From Sinorhizobium fredii (lineage in GTDB: Bacteria; Pseudomonadota; Alphaproteobacteria; Rhizobiales; Rhizobiaceae), in the NCBI RefSeq assembly GCF_002944405.1, contig NZ_CP024307.1:1198501-1262500 (forward strand): a stretch of DNA of 64,000 nt, in the 5' to 3' direction. Shown one piece after another: positions 27,722 to 37,320 of the stretch (positions within the stretch are counted from its first letter, which is position 1; every line of letters starts with the position of its first letter). The notes below the pieces were generated by a model. That model ran no database searches. It was given only the letters and a program-made list of their open reading frames with translations, and was not told where the DNA came from. The position numbers and the translations under genes are program-made.

Positions 27722-29614
27722 TTGACACCTACGCGCCAGAAGAAGACGGTTTCCGCCGATGCCGCCAATCCATTGGCTACGATCGCCAATCTCTGGCCTT
27801 ATATGTGGCCGGCCGACCGTCCCGATCTCAAGTTGCGCGTTGTCTGGGCGACGATCATTCTCGTCGCCGCCAAGATTGTCCTCGTACTCGTTCCCTATTT
27901 CTTCAAGTGGGCGACCGATGCGCTGAACAACAAGCCTGATGCGCTCGGCTTCCTGCCGCAATTCCTGACCGGCGCCGTCATGCTGGTGCTCGCCTACAAT
28001 CTGGCGCGCCTGCTGCAATCCGGCCTCAACCAATTGCGTGATGCCCTTTTTGCAAGTGTCGGCCAGCACGCCGTTCGGCAGCTGGCTTACAGAACCTTCG
28101 TTCATATGCATCAGCTGTCGCTGCGCTTCCATCTGGAGCGGCGCACCGGCGGGCTGTCGCGCATCATCGAGCGCGGCACCAAGGGCATCGAGACGATCGT
28201 TCGCTTCACGATCCTGAACAGCGTTCCGACATTGATCGAATTTCTGCTGACCGCAGTGATCTTCTGGTGGGGCTACGGCTTCAGCTATCTCGTCGTCACC
28301 GCCGTCACCGTCTGGTTGTATATCTGGTTCACCGTGCGCGCCAGCGACTGGCGTATCGCCATTCGCCGGTCGATGAACGACAGCGACACCGAGGCCAACA
28401 CCAAGGCGATCGATTCGCTGCTCAATTTCGAAACGGTCAAATATTTCGGCAATGAAGACATGGAGGCGAAGCGTTTCGACAAGTCGATGGAGCGCTACGA
28501 ACGCGCCGCCACCCAGGTCTGGACCTCCCTCGGCTGGCTGAACTTCGGCCAGGCCGTTATTTTCGGGGCCGGCACGGCCGTGATGATGACGATCTCGGCG
28601 CTTGCCGTGAGAAACGGCGAGCAGACCGTCGGCGACTTCGTCTTCATCAATGCGATGCTGATCCAGCTTGCCATTCCGCTGAACTTCATCGGCTTCGTCT
28701 ATCGCGAAATCCGCCAGGGACTGACGGACATCGAACACATGTTCGATCTCCTCGACGTTGAAGCGGAAGTGGTCGATCGGCCGGATGCGAAGGAGCTCGC
28801 GATCGGGCGCGGCGCAATCGCCTTCAAGGACGTGCATTTCGCCTATGATCCGGCCCGTCCCATTCTCAAGGGAATTTCCTTCGAGGTGCCCGCCGGCAAG
28901 ACGGTGGCGGTCGTCGGTCCGTCCGGGGCCGGCAAGTCCACTTTGTCGCGGCTGCTCTATCGCTTCTACGACGTTCAGCGGGGGTCGATCACCGTCGACG
29001 GCCAGGATGTGCGAGAGGTCACCCAGAAAAGCCTGCGCACGGCGATCGGCATGGTTCCGCAGGATACGGTGCTCTTCAACGACACGATCGCCTACAACAT
29101 TCGCTACGGCCGAGTGGCGGCCTCGGATGCCGAAGTCGAGGCGGCGGCCGAAGCGGCGCAGATCGCCGGTTTCATCCGCGGCTTGCCGGAAGGCTACCGG
29201 GCGATGGTCGGCGAGCGCGGGCTGAAGCTTTCGGGCGGCGAGAAGCAGCGCGTCGCGATCGCGCGGACGATCCTCAAGGCGCCGCCGATCCTGATCCTCG
29301 ACGAGGCGACCTCCGCCCTCGACACCAAGACGGAGCAGGAAATCCAGGCGGCCCTCGATATCGTGTCGCGCAATCGCACCACGCTGGTGATCGCCCATCG
29401 CCTGTCGACAGTCATCAACGCCGACGAGATCATCGTGCTCAAGGACGGCGTCATCGCCGAACGGGGCACGCACGGCGAATTGATCGACCGTGACGGCCTC
29501 TATGCCTCGATGTGGAGCCGTCAGCGCGAGGCTACGCAGGCGGAGGAGCAGTTGAAGCGAGTGCGCGAGCGAGACGATCTCGGCATCGTCGACCGCGGCG
29601 CGCCGGCGGCTTGA
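27722..29614 (+). CDS. ABC exporter of the Atm1/ABCB7 type (half-transporter)
   Basis: A 630-residue fused membrane plus ATPase half-transporter that acts as a homodimer. Six helices cover about residues 30-320, with [22 protein letters not shown] and [17 protein letters not shown], landmarks of the Atm1 branch, which exports glutathione-linked compounds or metals. The ATPase has Walker [10 protein letters not shown] from residue 399, a Q-loop, signature LSGGEKQR near 503, [11 protein letters not shown] and the H-loop AHRLST. The best start is TTG 27722 with GGAAG 9 bases upstream, since an earlier TTG at 27608 overlaps the terminator. psd follows by 107 bp. Confidence 0.87.
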   Translation: MTPTRQKKTVSADAANPLATIANLWPYMWPADRPDLKLRVVWATIILVAAKIVLVLVPYFFKWATDALNNKPDALGFLPQFLTGAVMLVLAYNLARLLQSGLNQLRDALFASVGQHAVRQLAYRTFVHMHQLSLRFHLERRTGGLSRIIERGTKGIETIVRFTILNSVPTLIEFLLTAVIFWWGYGFSYLVVTAVTVWLYIWFTVRASDWRIAIRRSMNDSDTEANTKAIDSLLNFETVKYFGNEDMEAKRFDKSMERYERAATQVWTSLGWLNFGQAVIFGAGTAVMMTISALAVRNGEQTVGDFVFINAMLIQLAIPLNFIGFVYREIRQGLTDIEHMFDLLDVEAEVVDRPDAKELAIGRGAIAFKDVHFAYDPARPILKGISFEVPAGKTVAVVGPSGAGKSTLSRLLYRFYDVQRGSITVDGQDVREVTQKSLRTAIGMVPQDTVLFNDTIAYNIRYGRVAASDAEVEAAAEAAQIAGFIRGLPEGYRAMVGERGLKLSGGEKQRVAIARTILKAPPILILDEATSALDTKTEQEIQAALDIVSRNRTTLVIAHRLSTVINADEIIVLKDGVIAERGTHGELIDRDGLYASMWSRQREATQAEEQLKRVRERDDLGIVDRGAPAA

Positions 29615-29721
29615 GCAGGGTCGCTTCGGTGGCGGTGAAGCAACCGCGGTTTGCCGTTCGCCGTTGCCGGGTGTGCGAAATCGCGCTAGTTCACGTTCCG
29701 CGTCATAGCTGGAGTAAGTTG

Positions 29722-30420
29722 ATGAGCTTGGTTGAAACGGTCCGCAACACGCTGGTCCCGGTGCACAAGGAAGGTTATCGCTTCATCGCGATCTTCTTCG
29801 TCGTTTCCCTGATCCTTGGTTTCCTGTGGGAGCCGCTGATGTGGATCGGCTTTCTGTTGACCGCCTGGTGCGCCTATTTCTTCCGCGATCCGGAGCGCAT
29901 GACGCCGATCGACGAGGATCTCGTCATCAGCCCGGCCGACGGGCGCGTATCGTCGATCGCCACCGTCGTCCCGCCGGAAGAACTCGGTCTCGGCGCCGAG
30001 CCGATGCTGCGCATTACCGTGTTCATGAACGTCTTCGACTGCCACGTGAACCGCGCGCCGATGAGCGGTACGGTGAGGCGAATTGCCTATCGGGCCGGAA
30101 GTTTCCTGAATGCCGAGCTCGACAAGGCGAGCCTGGACAACGAACGCAACGGCCTTGTCGTCGAAACGAGCCACGGCGCCGTCGGCGTCGTCCAGATCGC
30201 CGGCCTGGTGGCGCGGCGCATCCTGTGCTGGACCACGGAGAATGCCTCGCTGGAAAGCGGCGAACGCTTTGGCCTCATCCGGTTTGGCTCGCGCCTCGAC
30301 GTCTTCCTGCCGGAAGGCGCGCAGCCGCGCGTCAGTCTCGGTCAGAAAACTATCGGCGGAGAGACCGTGATCGCCGAATTCGGCTCGTCGAAGGGGCCGG
30401 TCATCAGCCGACGCGCGTGA
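29722..30420 (+). CDS. psd: Phosphatidylserine decarboxylase proenzyme
   Basis: A 232-residue enzyme that makes phosphatidylethanolamine from phosphatidylserine. Near its N terminus are two membrane helices. The self-cleavage site is Gly189-Ser190 in [12 protein letters not shown]; Ser190 becomes the pyruvoyl group of the alpha chain. The conserved FRDPER, SPADGRV and FDCHVNRAP motifs are present. This is the short form typical of Rhizobiaceae. ATG 29722 follows GGAG. pssA begins 9 bp after the stop, so substrate maker and user are co-expressed. Confidence 0.93.
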   Translation: MSLVETVRNTLVPVHKEGYRFIAIFFVVSLILGFLWEPLMWIGFLLTAWCAYFFRDPERMTPIDEDLVISPADGRVSSIATVVPPEELGLGAEPMLRITVFMNVFDCHVNRAPMSGTVRRIAYRAGSFLNAELDKASLDNERNGLVVETSHGAVGVVQIAGLVARRILCWTTENASLESGERFGLIRFGSRLDVFLPEGAQPRVSLGQKTIGGETVIAEFGSSKGPVISRRA

Positions 30421-30429
30421 GGAACCGAC

Positions 30430-31293
30430 ATGGAAAATCCCCGGCAGGAAGAAACGGCCGAGATCCCCGAAGTGGCGGTCGACACGAACGACGGGCATGA
30501 CAAGGCCCGTGGCCCGCGGCTGCGGGAAATCCCGCTGCGCCTGATGGTGCCGAATACGATCACCGTCCTGGCGATTTGTGCGGGCCTCTCCGGCATCCGC
30601 CTGGCCTTCGAAAATCGCTTCGAGCTCGCCGTCGCGATGGTCCTGCTTGCAGCATTCCTGGATGGCATCGACGGGCGCGTGGCGCGGCTGCTGAAGGCGA
30701 CGTCGAGCTTCGGAGTGCAGATGGATTCGCTCGCCGATATCATCAATTTCGGCGTCGCCCCGGCTCTTGTGCTTTACGTCTTCCTGCTGGACCAGGCGCG
30801 CTCGGTCGGCTGGATCGCGGCGCTGATCTATGCGATTGCGGTCGGCTTGAGACTTGCCCGCTTCAACGTCATGGCCGAGCGCCCCGTCAAGGCGGCCTGG
30901 CAGTCGGAATATTTCGTCGGCGTGCCGGCTCCGGCCGGCGCCATGCTGGTGCTGCTGCCGGTCTATATCGGTCTCCTGGGGCTGGCGCCCGGCAGGATCT
31001 TCGCCTTGATCGCGGCGTTCTATACCGTCCTGATCGCCTTCCTGCTGGTCAGCCGCCTGCCGGTCTGGTCCGGCAAGTCCGAAAACCGCGTTCGCCGTGA
31101 TCTGGTGCTCCCGGCCATTCTGGTCGTCGTCCTCTACGTCGCGACGCTGATGACCTACACCTGGGAAACCATGGTCGTGACGGCAGTCGGCTATTTGCTG
31201 ACCCTGCCGTTCGGCGCCCGCTCCTGGCAGAGGAAATATGGCGACTGGCCTGCCGGACAGGGAAATGATGGCCTGCCAGGGGACACCGACTGA
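30430..31293 (+). CDS. pssA: CDP-diacylglycerol-serine O-phosphatidyltransferase
   Basis: A 287-residue inner-membrane enzyme making phosphatidylserine from CDP-diacylglycerol and serine, the substrate of Psd. The CDP-alcohol phosphotransferase motif is intact: DGIDGRVARLLKATSSFG followed by MDSLADIINFG, holding the metal Asps. About eight helices follow an N-terminal charged extension of about 38 residues. ATG 30430 follows AGGAA; a shorter start at MVPNTI is possible. In rhizobia the product lipid also feeds phosphatidylcholine by methylation. A terminator follows at 31313. Confidence 0.93.
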   Translation: MENPRQEETAEIPEVAVDTNDGHDKARGPRLREIPLRLMVPNTITVLAICAGLSGIRLAFENRFELAVAMVLLAAFLDGIDGRVARLLKATSSFGVQMDSLADIINFGVAPALVLYVFLLDQARSVGWIAALIYAIAVGLRLARFNVMAERPVKAAWQSEYFVGVPAPAGAMLVLLPVYIGLLGLAPGRIFALIAAFYTVLIAFLLVSRLPVWSGKSENRVRRDLVLPAILVVVLYVATLMTYTWETMVVTAVGYLLTLPFGARSWQRKYGDWPAGQGNDGLPGDTD

Positions 31294-31312
31294 CCACAAA
31301 CGCGTTGCTAAG

Positions 31313-31347
31313 AAAAAGCCACCGCGAGACATCGCGGTGGCTTTTTT
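31313..31347. terminator. Bidirectional intrinsic terminator between pssA and the SDR gene
   Basis: A 15-bp perfect stem with AAAAAGCCACCGCGA on the left and TCGCGGTGGCTTTTT on the right, 4-base loop GACA, extended by one more T on the right. The A- and T-runs on both sides let it terminate both pssA and the convergent SDR/purF transcript. Confidence 0.92.
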
Positions 31348-31369
31348 GTGGGACATGCGCAGAAACCGA

Positions 31370-32110
31370 TTACTCCGGCAGGCGGTAGTCGACGATCTTC
31401 TTTTCTCGGACGATGAAGAGCTTGCCGGTTTCGGTCTGATCCCGTCCGAAGAGGGGCATCAGCGCGGCGGCGACCTCGGAGGGGTGCGGCACTGTTGCGG
31501 GATCCTCGCCGGGCACGGCCTGGGCCCGCATCGCGGTGCGTGTCGCACCCGGATCGACGCTGAGGATGCGGAGCGGCAGGCGCTGCGTCTCATAGGCCCA
31601 GGTGCGTGCCAGCGCCTCGACTGCTGCCTTGGAGGCGGAGTAGGGGCCCCAAAAGGGCTTGCACTTGTGCGCAGCACTCGAGGACAGGATGAGCGCGCGA
31701 CCGGCATCCGATTTGACGAGCAGGGGCTCGAGTGAGCGGATCAGCCGCCAGGTGGCGGTGACGTTGATCGTCATCACCTTTTCGAAGACCTTGGCCTCGA
31801 CATGGCCGATCGGCGAGATCGTGCCGAGCACGCCGGCATTGGCAACCAGGATGTCGAGCTTGCCCCAGCGTTCGTTGATGGCGCCGCCGAGCTTGTCGAT
31901 CGCGGCCATGTCGGCAAGGTCGAAGGGGACCAGCGTCGCCGATCCGCCCACCGCCTTGATGGCGTCGTCCAGCTCCTCCAGGCCGCCGACCGTGCGGGCG
32001 CAGGCGATGACATGGGCGCCGGCCTTGGCGAGTTCGAGGGCGGTGAAATAGCCGATGCCGCGCGATGCGCCGGTGACGACGGCGATCCGGTCTTTCAGAT
32101 TGAGCGTCAT
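31370..32110 (-). CDS. Short-chain dehydrogenase/reductase
   Basis: A 246-residue SDR with the NAD(P) motif VTGASRGIGYF near residue 12, NAG at VANAG, an active-site Ser (LSSSAAHK) and the YxxxK pair in PYSASKAAVEA. Substrate unknown. It starts 12 bp after the purF stop and is the last gene of the alr-radA-cvpA-purF block, as in other rhizobia by my recollection. Specificity could be any alcohol or ketone; the typical Arg at the first beta-loop suggests NADP, weakly. Confidence 0.88.
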   Translation of the reverse strand: MTLNLKDRIAVVTGASRGIGYFTALELAKAGAHVIACARTVGGLEELDDAIKAVGGSATLVPFDLADMAAIDKLGGAINERWGKLDILVANAGVLGTISPIGHVEAKVFEKVMTINVTATWRLIRSLEPLLVKSDAGRALILSSSAAHKCKPFWGPYSASKAAVEALARTWAYETQRLPLRILSVDPGATRTAMRAQAVPGEDPATVPHPSEVAAALMPLFGRDQTETGKLFIVREKKIVDYRLPE

Positions 32111-32122
32111 GTTGTTGTCTGG

Positions 32123-33613
32123 TTATCCGTTGCTGGCAAGAACCGAAAGTTTGCGGACGTTACTCGCGCCTTCCTGATCGAGCAGGCGGGTCGGATAGTC
32201 GCCGGTAAAGTAATGGTCGGTGAACTGCGGCGCCTGCGGATCGCGCGGGGCGCCGCCGACGGCATGATAGAGACCGTCGATGGACAGGAACTCGAGCGAA
32301 TCCGCGCCGATGAAGCGGCACATGGAAGCGAGGTCGGCATGCTGGTTGGCCAGCAGCTTGTCGCGGTCGGGCGTGTCGATGCCGTAGAAATCCGGATGGA
32401 AGATCATCGGGCTGGCGACGCGGATATGCACTTCGCGTGCGCCGGCCTCGCGGATCATCTGGACGATCTTGACCGACGTCGTCCCACGCACGATGGAATC
32501 GTCGACAAGCACGACACGCTTGCCCTTGATCATGGCGCGATTGGCCGAATGCTTCAGCTTGACGCCGAAGGCCCGGATCTGCTGCGTCGGTTCGATGAAG
32601 GTCCGTCCGACATAGTGGTTGCGGATGATGCCATATTCGAAGGGAATGCCGCTCTGCTGCGCATAGCCGAGCGCGGCCGGAGTGCCGCCATCCGGCACAG
32701 GGACGACGACATCCGCGTTGACGGGCGATTCCTTGGCGAGATTGACGCCCATGTTCTTGCGCGCCACATAGACGCTGCGACCGCCGACAACGGAGTCCGG
32801 ACGAGCGAAATAGACATATTCGAAGAGGCAGAGACGTTCGGGCCGTGGGGCCTCGGGCTTGCGCGCGTCGATCGAGATCGAACCGTCCGGCTGGATCTCG
32901 CAGATGACGACTTCGCCGTTTTCGATGTCGCGGATGTATTTGGCGCCGATGATGTCGAGCGCACAGGTTTCCGAACAGAAGATCGGCTTGCCGTCGAGTT
33001 CGCCCATGACGAGCGGCCGGATGCCGATCGGGTCGCGCGCCGCGATCAGCTTGGTGCGCGTCATCGCCAGCATCGAGTAGCCGCCCTCCATCTGGCGAAT
33101 GGCGTCGATGAAACGATCGGAGGAAGAGGTCTGCTTCGAGCGGGCGATCAAGTGAAGGACGACTTCGGTGTCCGAGGTCGACTGACAGATGGCGCCGTCG
33201 GCAATCAGCTGGCGCCGCAGCGTCAGGCCATTGGTGAAGTTGCCGTTATGGGCGATGGCGATGCCGCCGACTTCGAGTTCGGCAAAGAGCGGCTGGACGT
33301 TGCGCAGCGCCACTTCGCCGGTTGTCGAGTAGCGCGTATGGCCGATGGAGATATAGCCCGGCAGCTTCGCCAGCGTGGCCGGGTCGGTATAGTGGTCTCC
33401 GACGAGGCCCATGCGCTTTTCGGTATAGAACTGCTTGCCGTCGAAGGTGACGATACCGGCGGCTTCCTGGCCGCGATGCTGGAGCGCATGCAGACCAAGT
33501 GCCGTCAGGGTGGCTGCATCCGGATGTCCGAGAATGCCGAACACGCCGCATTCCTCATGCAGCGTATCGCCATCGAGTTCGTCGTGGATTTCACTGGATC
33601 TGAGATCGGTCAT
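32123..33613 (-). CDS. purF: Amidophosphoribosyltransferase
   Basis: A 496-residue enzyme that starts purine synthesis, turning PRPP and glutamine into phosphoribosylamine. The catalytic Cys22 follows a 21-residue propeptide (HEECGVFG). The glutaminase domain contains RYSTTGEV and HNGN; the PRTase domain has KRVVLVDDSIVRGTT, the PRPP loop, near residue 365. Length and motifs are complete. A stem-loop lies between it and cvpA, possibly tuning read-through. Confidence 0.95.
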   Translation of the reverse strand: MTDLRSSEIHDELDGDTLHEECGVFGILGHPDAATLTALGLHALQHRGQEAAGIVTFDGKQFYTEKRMGLVGDHYTDPATLAKLPGYISIGHTRYSTTGEVALRNVQPLFAELEVGGIAIAHNGNFTNGLTLRRQLIADGAICQSTSDTEVVLHLIARSKQTSSSDRFIDAIRQMEGGYSMLAMTRTKLIAARDPIGIRPLVMGELDGKPIFCSETCALDIIGAKYIRDIENGEVVICEIQPDGSISIDARKPEAPRPERLCLFEYVYFARPDSVVGGRSVYVARKNMGVNLAKESPVNADVVVPVPDGGTPAALGYAQQSGIPFEYGIIRNHYVGRTFIEPTQQIRAFGVKLKHSANRAMIKGKRVVLVDDSIVRGTTSVKIVQMIREAGAREVHIRVASPMIFHPDFYGIDTPDRDKLLANQHADLASMCRFIGADSLEFLSIDGLYHAVGGAPRDPQAPQFTDHYFTGDYPTRLLDQEGASNVRKLSVLASNG

Positions 33614-33713
33614 CGCAGTCGCCTTTGCTCCGTGCCGGTGCGCATATCGTGATCAGGCTGCCAGACGTCAAGCGATCTTAGCCGAAATGCCTGGCAAGCG
33701 TTATTCCAAATGG

Positions 33714-33738
33714 ACAAAGCCCGCACAGCGGGCTTTGT
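33714..33738. terminator. Stem-loop between cvpA and purF
   Basis: ACAAAGCCCGC (33714-33724) pairs exactly with GCGGGCTTTGT (33728-33738) around a 3-base loop. On the minus strand the descending arm ends in CTTTGT rather than a U-run, so it may be a weak or partial terminator separating cvpA from purF. Confidence 0.6.
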
Positions 33739-33759
33739 TGCAAATTTTCTCGTTTCCCC

Positions 33760-34359
33760 TTAGCCGTTCGTCGCCGGCGCTTCCTCGGCGGGCGACTGTT
33801 CGGTGGCGGCCGGCGGCGCATCGCTTTCGCCTTCGCCCGTCGTGTCCTTGCCACGCAGGCGGTCGAGAATCGTGGCATCCGCCTCTTCCGGCAGCAGCGC
33901 GACCAGCTTATTGCCGAGATTGTCGAGCAGCGGCTTCGACTTCGCCTGGGTGACCCAGATCGGCTGCTGCGGCGGCGCAACCAGCCAATTGAAGAACAGC
34001 ATGGCGACGACGACGAGCAGGATGCCGCGCGCCGCACCGAAGAGGAAGCCGAGGGTCCGGTCGAGCGCGCCGATGCGGCTGTCGATGATGAAGTCGGCGA
34101 TCCGCATGGTGATGAAGGAAATGATGATCAGCGCCACCAGGAAGATCACCGCGGCCGAGCCGATCATCGCGACCGTGTCATTGGTGGTGTATTGCTTGGC
34201 ATAGGGCAGGAGGTACGGATAGAGGAAATAGGCCGCCGCCGCCGCACCGACCCAGCTCGCGACCGAAAGGACCTCGCGCGAGAAGCCGCGCACCATGGCG
34301 AGGATCGCCGAAAACAGTGCGACGCCGAGAACGATACCGTCGAGAATTGTAATGGGCAT
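33760..34359 (-). CDS. cvpA: CvpA family inner-membrane protein
   Basis: A 199-residue protein with four predicted helices (ILDGIVLGVALFSAILAMVRG, WVGAAAAAYFLYPYL, AAVIFLVALIIISFI, GILLVVVAMLFFNWLV) and the FSREVLSV motif typical of CvpA, known for colicin V production and usually located upstream of purF. An Ala/Pro/Glu-rich soluble tail of about 40 residues follows. Its role is uncertain, perhaps in envelope maintenance. It is 141 bp downstream of radA, with a stem-loop after it. Confidence 0.88.
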   Translation of the reverse strand: MPITILDGIVLGVALFSAILAMVRGFSREVLSVASWVGAAAAAYFLYPYLLPYAKQYTTNDTVAMIGSAAVIFLVALIIISFITMRIADFIIDSRIGALDRTLGFLFGAARGILLVVVAMLFFNWLVAPPQQPIWVTQAKSKPLLDNLGNKLVALLPEEADATILDRLRGKDTTGEGESDAPPAATEQSPAEEAPATNG

Positions 34360-34500
34360 GTTGTCCTTACTCCGACCCCGTCATCACTCGGGTCCTACCA
34401 AGCTTATCCGCCGCAGGCCCCGTCCGCCCGCGCCCGGATCATCTTTCCACCGCTTGTCGACGGCGCCGCGCCAGAAGCGCGTTTCGTCGGCGCCGATCCT

Positions 34501-35904
34501 TCACTCCGCCTCGTCCGCCTGTTGCAGGGCGCGCCGCGATCCGGCGATGCGCGCAACCAGGTCCGGCAGGGTTTCCATCTCGCTCCAGCGGCCATTGCCG
34601 CTCCTCGGCAGGTCGGCTGTTGCAGACGGCAGTACGGCCTGGGAGAAACCGAGCTTCTCGGCTTCCTTGAGACGTTGAGCGGTATGCGAAACCGGCCGGA
34701 CTGCGCCCGACAAGCTGACTTCGCCGAAATAGACGCAATCGGCTGGAAGAGCAAGCCCGGCGAGTGACGAAACCAGTGCGGAAGCGACGGCAAGATCGGC
34801 TGCCGGCTCGGAAATCCGGTATCCTCCGGCGACGTTCAAGTAGACGTCGTGCTGCCCGAGGCGGACGCCGCAATGGGCCTCCAGGACCGCGAGGATCATG
34901 GAGAGCCGCGCCGAGTCCCAGCCGACGACCGCCCGTCGCGGCGTGCCGAGCGAGGTCGGTGCTACCAGCGCCTGCACCTCGACGAGGAGGGGCCGGGTTC
35001 CTTCCATACCGGCAAAAACCGCGGCACCGGGCGATTTCTCGTTGCGTTCGCCGAGGAAAAGCTCGGACGGGTTGGCGACTTCCCGCAGGCCTTGGTCGGA
35101 CATTTCGAAGACGCCGATCTCGTCGGTCGGACCGAAACGGTTCTTCACCGTCCGGAGGATACGATAGTGGTGGCCGCGGTCGCCCTCGAAATAGAGCACG
35201 GCATCGACCATGTGCTCGACGACCCGCGGTCCGGCGATCTGCCCTTCCTTGGTGACATGGCCGACGAGCACGACCGCCGTCCCCGTCTGCTTGGCGAAGC
35301 GGATCATCGCCTGAACGCCGGTGCGCACCTGCGTCACCGTTCCGGGGGCGGAATCGACGGTATCGCTCCAAAGCGTCTGGATCGAATCGATGATGACGAG
35401 ATCCGGGCGCTTGCCCTCGGCAAGCGTCGCTAGGATGTCTTCGACATTGGTCTCGGCGGCGAGCAGCACGTCGCTGTCTGCGGCACCGAGCCGCTGGGCC
35501 CGCAGACGTACCTGGGCGACCGCCTCCTCGCCCGAGACATAGATCACCCGATGCTTGCGGCGCGAAAGCGCTGCCGCCGCCTGCATCAGCACGGTCGATT
35601 TGCCGATGCCCGGGTCGCCCCCGACGAGCAGCGCCGATCCGCGCACGAAGCCGCCGCCGGTAACGCGGTCGAGCTCGGATATGCCGGTCTTGATGCGCGG
35701 CGCGTCCTCGATGTCGCCGGAAAGCGTCGTCAACGCCACCGGCCGTCCCTTCTTGGGGGCGCGCATCGGACCGCCGCCGATGCCTCCCATCGGGTCTTCC
35801 TCGACGATGGTATTCCACTCGCCGCATCCGTCGCACTTGCCGACCCATCGGGAGTGCACGGTGCCGCAATTCTGGCAGACGAACTGGGTGCGGGTTTTCG
35901 CCAT
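34501..35904 (-). CDS. radA: DNA repair protein RadA
   Basis: A 467-residue RecA-like motor aiding branch migration in recombination. The N-terminal zinc finger has Cys10, Cys13, Cys24 and Cys27. Walker A is GDPGIGKST, Walker B VIIDSI, the RadA-specific KNRFGPTDE motif is at roughly residue 256, and a C-terminal Lon-like domain is visible (SLSGAVRPV). Full length. It lies 134 bp after alr on the same strand. Confidence 0.94.
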   Translation of the reverse strand: MAKTRTQFVCQNCGTVHSRWVGKCDGCGEWNTIVEEDPMGGIGGGPMRAPKKGRPVALTTLSGDIEDAPRIKTGISELDRVTGGGFVRGSALLVGGDPGIGKSTVLMQAAAALSRRKHRVIYVSGEEAVAQVRLRAQRLGAADSDVLLAAETNVEDILATLAEGKRPDLVIIDSIQTLWSDTVDSAPGTVTQVRTGVQAMIRFAKQTGTAVVLVGHVTKEGQIAGPRVVEHMVDAVLYFEGDRGHHYRILRTVKNRFGPTDEIGVFEMSDQGLREVANPSELFLGERNEKSPGAAVFAGMEGTRPLLVEVQALVAPTSLGTPRRAVVGWDSARLSMILAVLEAHCGVRLGQHDVYLNVAGGYRISEPAADLAVASALVSSLAGLALPADCVYFGEVSLSGAVRPVSHTAQRLKEAEKLGFSQAVLPSATADLPRSGNGRWSEMETLPDLVARIAGSRRALQQADEAE

Positions 35905-36038
35905 CGGGATCAGCTTTCGGAAAGTTGCAAGAGGAAGGGGCGGTCCGTCTCCGCCTCGGGAGAATCACTTCGAGCGGTCACATAATGACGCGAAATGCGG
36001 ATTGAAAGGGTGATTTTCGACGCCGCCTGAAACGACGA

Positions 36039-37178
36039 TCAGGCACCGCCGACATAGGTCCGGCAATAGCGGTGTCCGAGGCTCGTCAGCAACTCGTAGC
36101 CGATCGTACCGCCGGCCCGCGCAACGTCGTCGATGGCGACGTTCCGGCCGAAAAGCTCGATATAGTCGCCGGCACGCACCGCCCGTTCCGGCAGGTCGGT
36201 GACATCGAACAGGCTGAGATCCATCGTGACACGTCCGACATGCGGAACCTTCCTGCCATGCAGGAACCCGCAGGCACCCGACGGCATCGCCTGCCTCATC
36301 GTGACCCCGCCTCCGGAAACGGAGCGGTGGTAGCCATCCGCATAGCCGATCGCGACGGTCGCGATCCGGCTGTCACGCATAAAGCGCGCCGAGGCGCCGT
36401 AGCTTGCCGTTCCGCCCGAGGGGACGGTGCGCAGTTGCAGGATGCGCGCTTCCGCGGTGACGACTGGCTTCATCGGGTTGACGGCATCGTTGACCGCTTC
36501 GCCGCCATAGACCGCAATGCCCGGACGCGTGAGGTCGAAATGGTAGTCTTCGCCGAGGAAAACGCCGCCGGAATTTGCAAGGCTGGCGGGCACGCCTTCA
36601 AAGGCCGCCGTCACCTCTCGAAAACGCTGCAGCTGATAGAGGTTCATCGGATGCCTCGGATCATCGCCGCAGGCAAGATGGCTCATCACCAGCACGGGCG
36701 AGAAACTCGCCGGGCGCGCTGGATCATGGGCGAGCGCTAGGGCCTCCTCGACCGATAGGCCGAGCCGGTTCATGCCGGTATCGACATGGAGGACGCAAGG
36801 ATGGTCGCCCCGATCGGAAAGCGCCGCCATGAACACGGCAAGCTGCTCCTCCGAGTTGATGATCGGCACGAGGTCATTGGCGAAGAACAGCTCCTCGTTG
36901 CCGGGCCACATGCCGGCGAGAATATAGATTCGGGCGTCCGGCAGGAGCGGGCGGAGTTCGGCACCTTCCTCGGCATCCGCGACGAAGAAATCGCGGGCGC
37001 CGGCAGCGTAGAGCGTCGGGGCCGCATGCGCGACGCCGATTCCATAGGCATTGGCCTTGAGCACGGCGGCGGCACGGGCCTTGCCCGACCGCTCGTTCAT
37101 CGCCCGCCAATTGTCGGCGAGCGCCGTCAGATCGATGGTGAGCCGGTTCGAGGCAGCGAGGAATTCGGGGCTGTGCAT
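36039..37178 (-). CDS. alr: Alanine racemase
   Basis: A 379-residue PLP enzyme supplying D-alanine for peptidoglycan. The PLP-binding Lys41 is in VLKANAYGIG. The second catalytic Tyr is in TASYGASARF, and the phosphate-binding ANSGG and C-terminal AIGYADGYHR and GRVTMDLS motifs are present. ATG 37178 gives the family length; a 33-residue upstream extension is rejected because it crosses into the araC promoter region. It diverges from araC by 142 bp. Confidence 0.94.
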   Translation of the reverse strand: MHSPEFLAASNRLTIDLTALADNWRAMNERSGKARAAAVLKANAYGIGVAHAAPTLYAAGARDFFVADAEEGAELRPLLPDARIYILAGMWPGNEELFFANDLVPIINSEEQLAVFMAALSDRGDHPCVLHVDTGMNRLGLSVEEALALAHDPARPASFSPVLVMSHLACGDDPRHPMNLYQLQRFREVTAAFEGVPASLANSGGVFLGEDYHFDLTRPGIAVYGGEAVNDAVNPMKPVVTAEARILQLRTVPSGGTASYGASARFMRDSRIATVAIGYADGYHRSVSGGGVTMRQAMPSGACGFLHGRKVPHVGRVTMDLSLFDVTDLPERAVRAGDYIELFGRNVAIDDVARAGGTIGYELLTSLGHRYCRTYVGGA

Positions 37179-37320
37179 GGGAGAACTCTTGCATGGGCGA
37201 TATGTGAGCAATACATCCAAGCGCCCGGTGCCGCAAACCTCTTCGGCCTGACTGCCGACCTCGCGAAAGCTGAGCACTTTTGTGCAAGACGAAAAATCTC
37301 GGCACCGTTAGGATCGGCCG

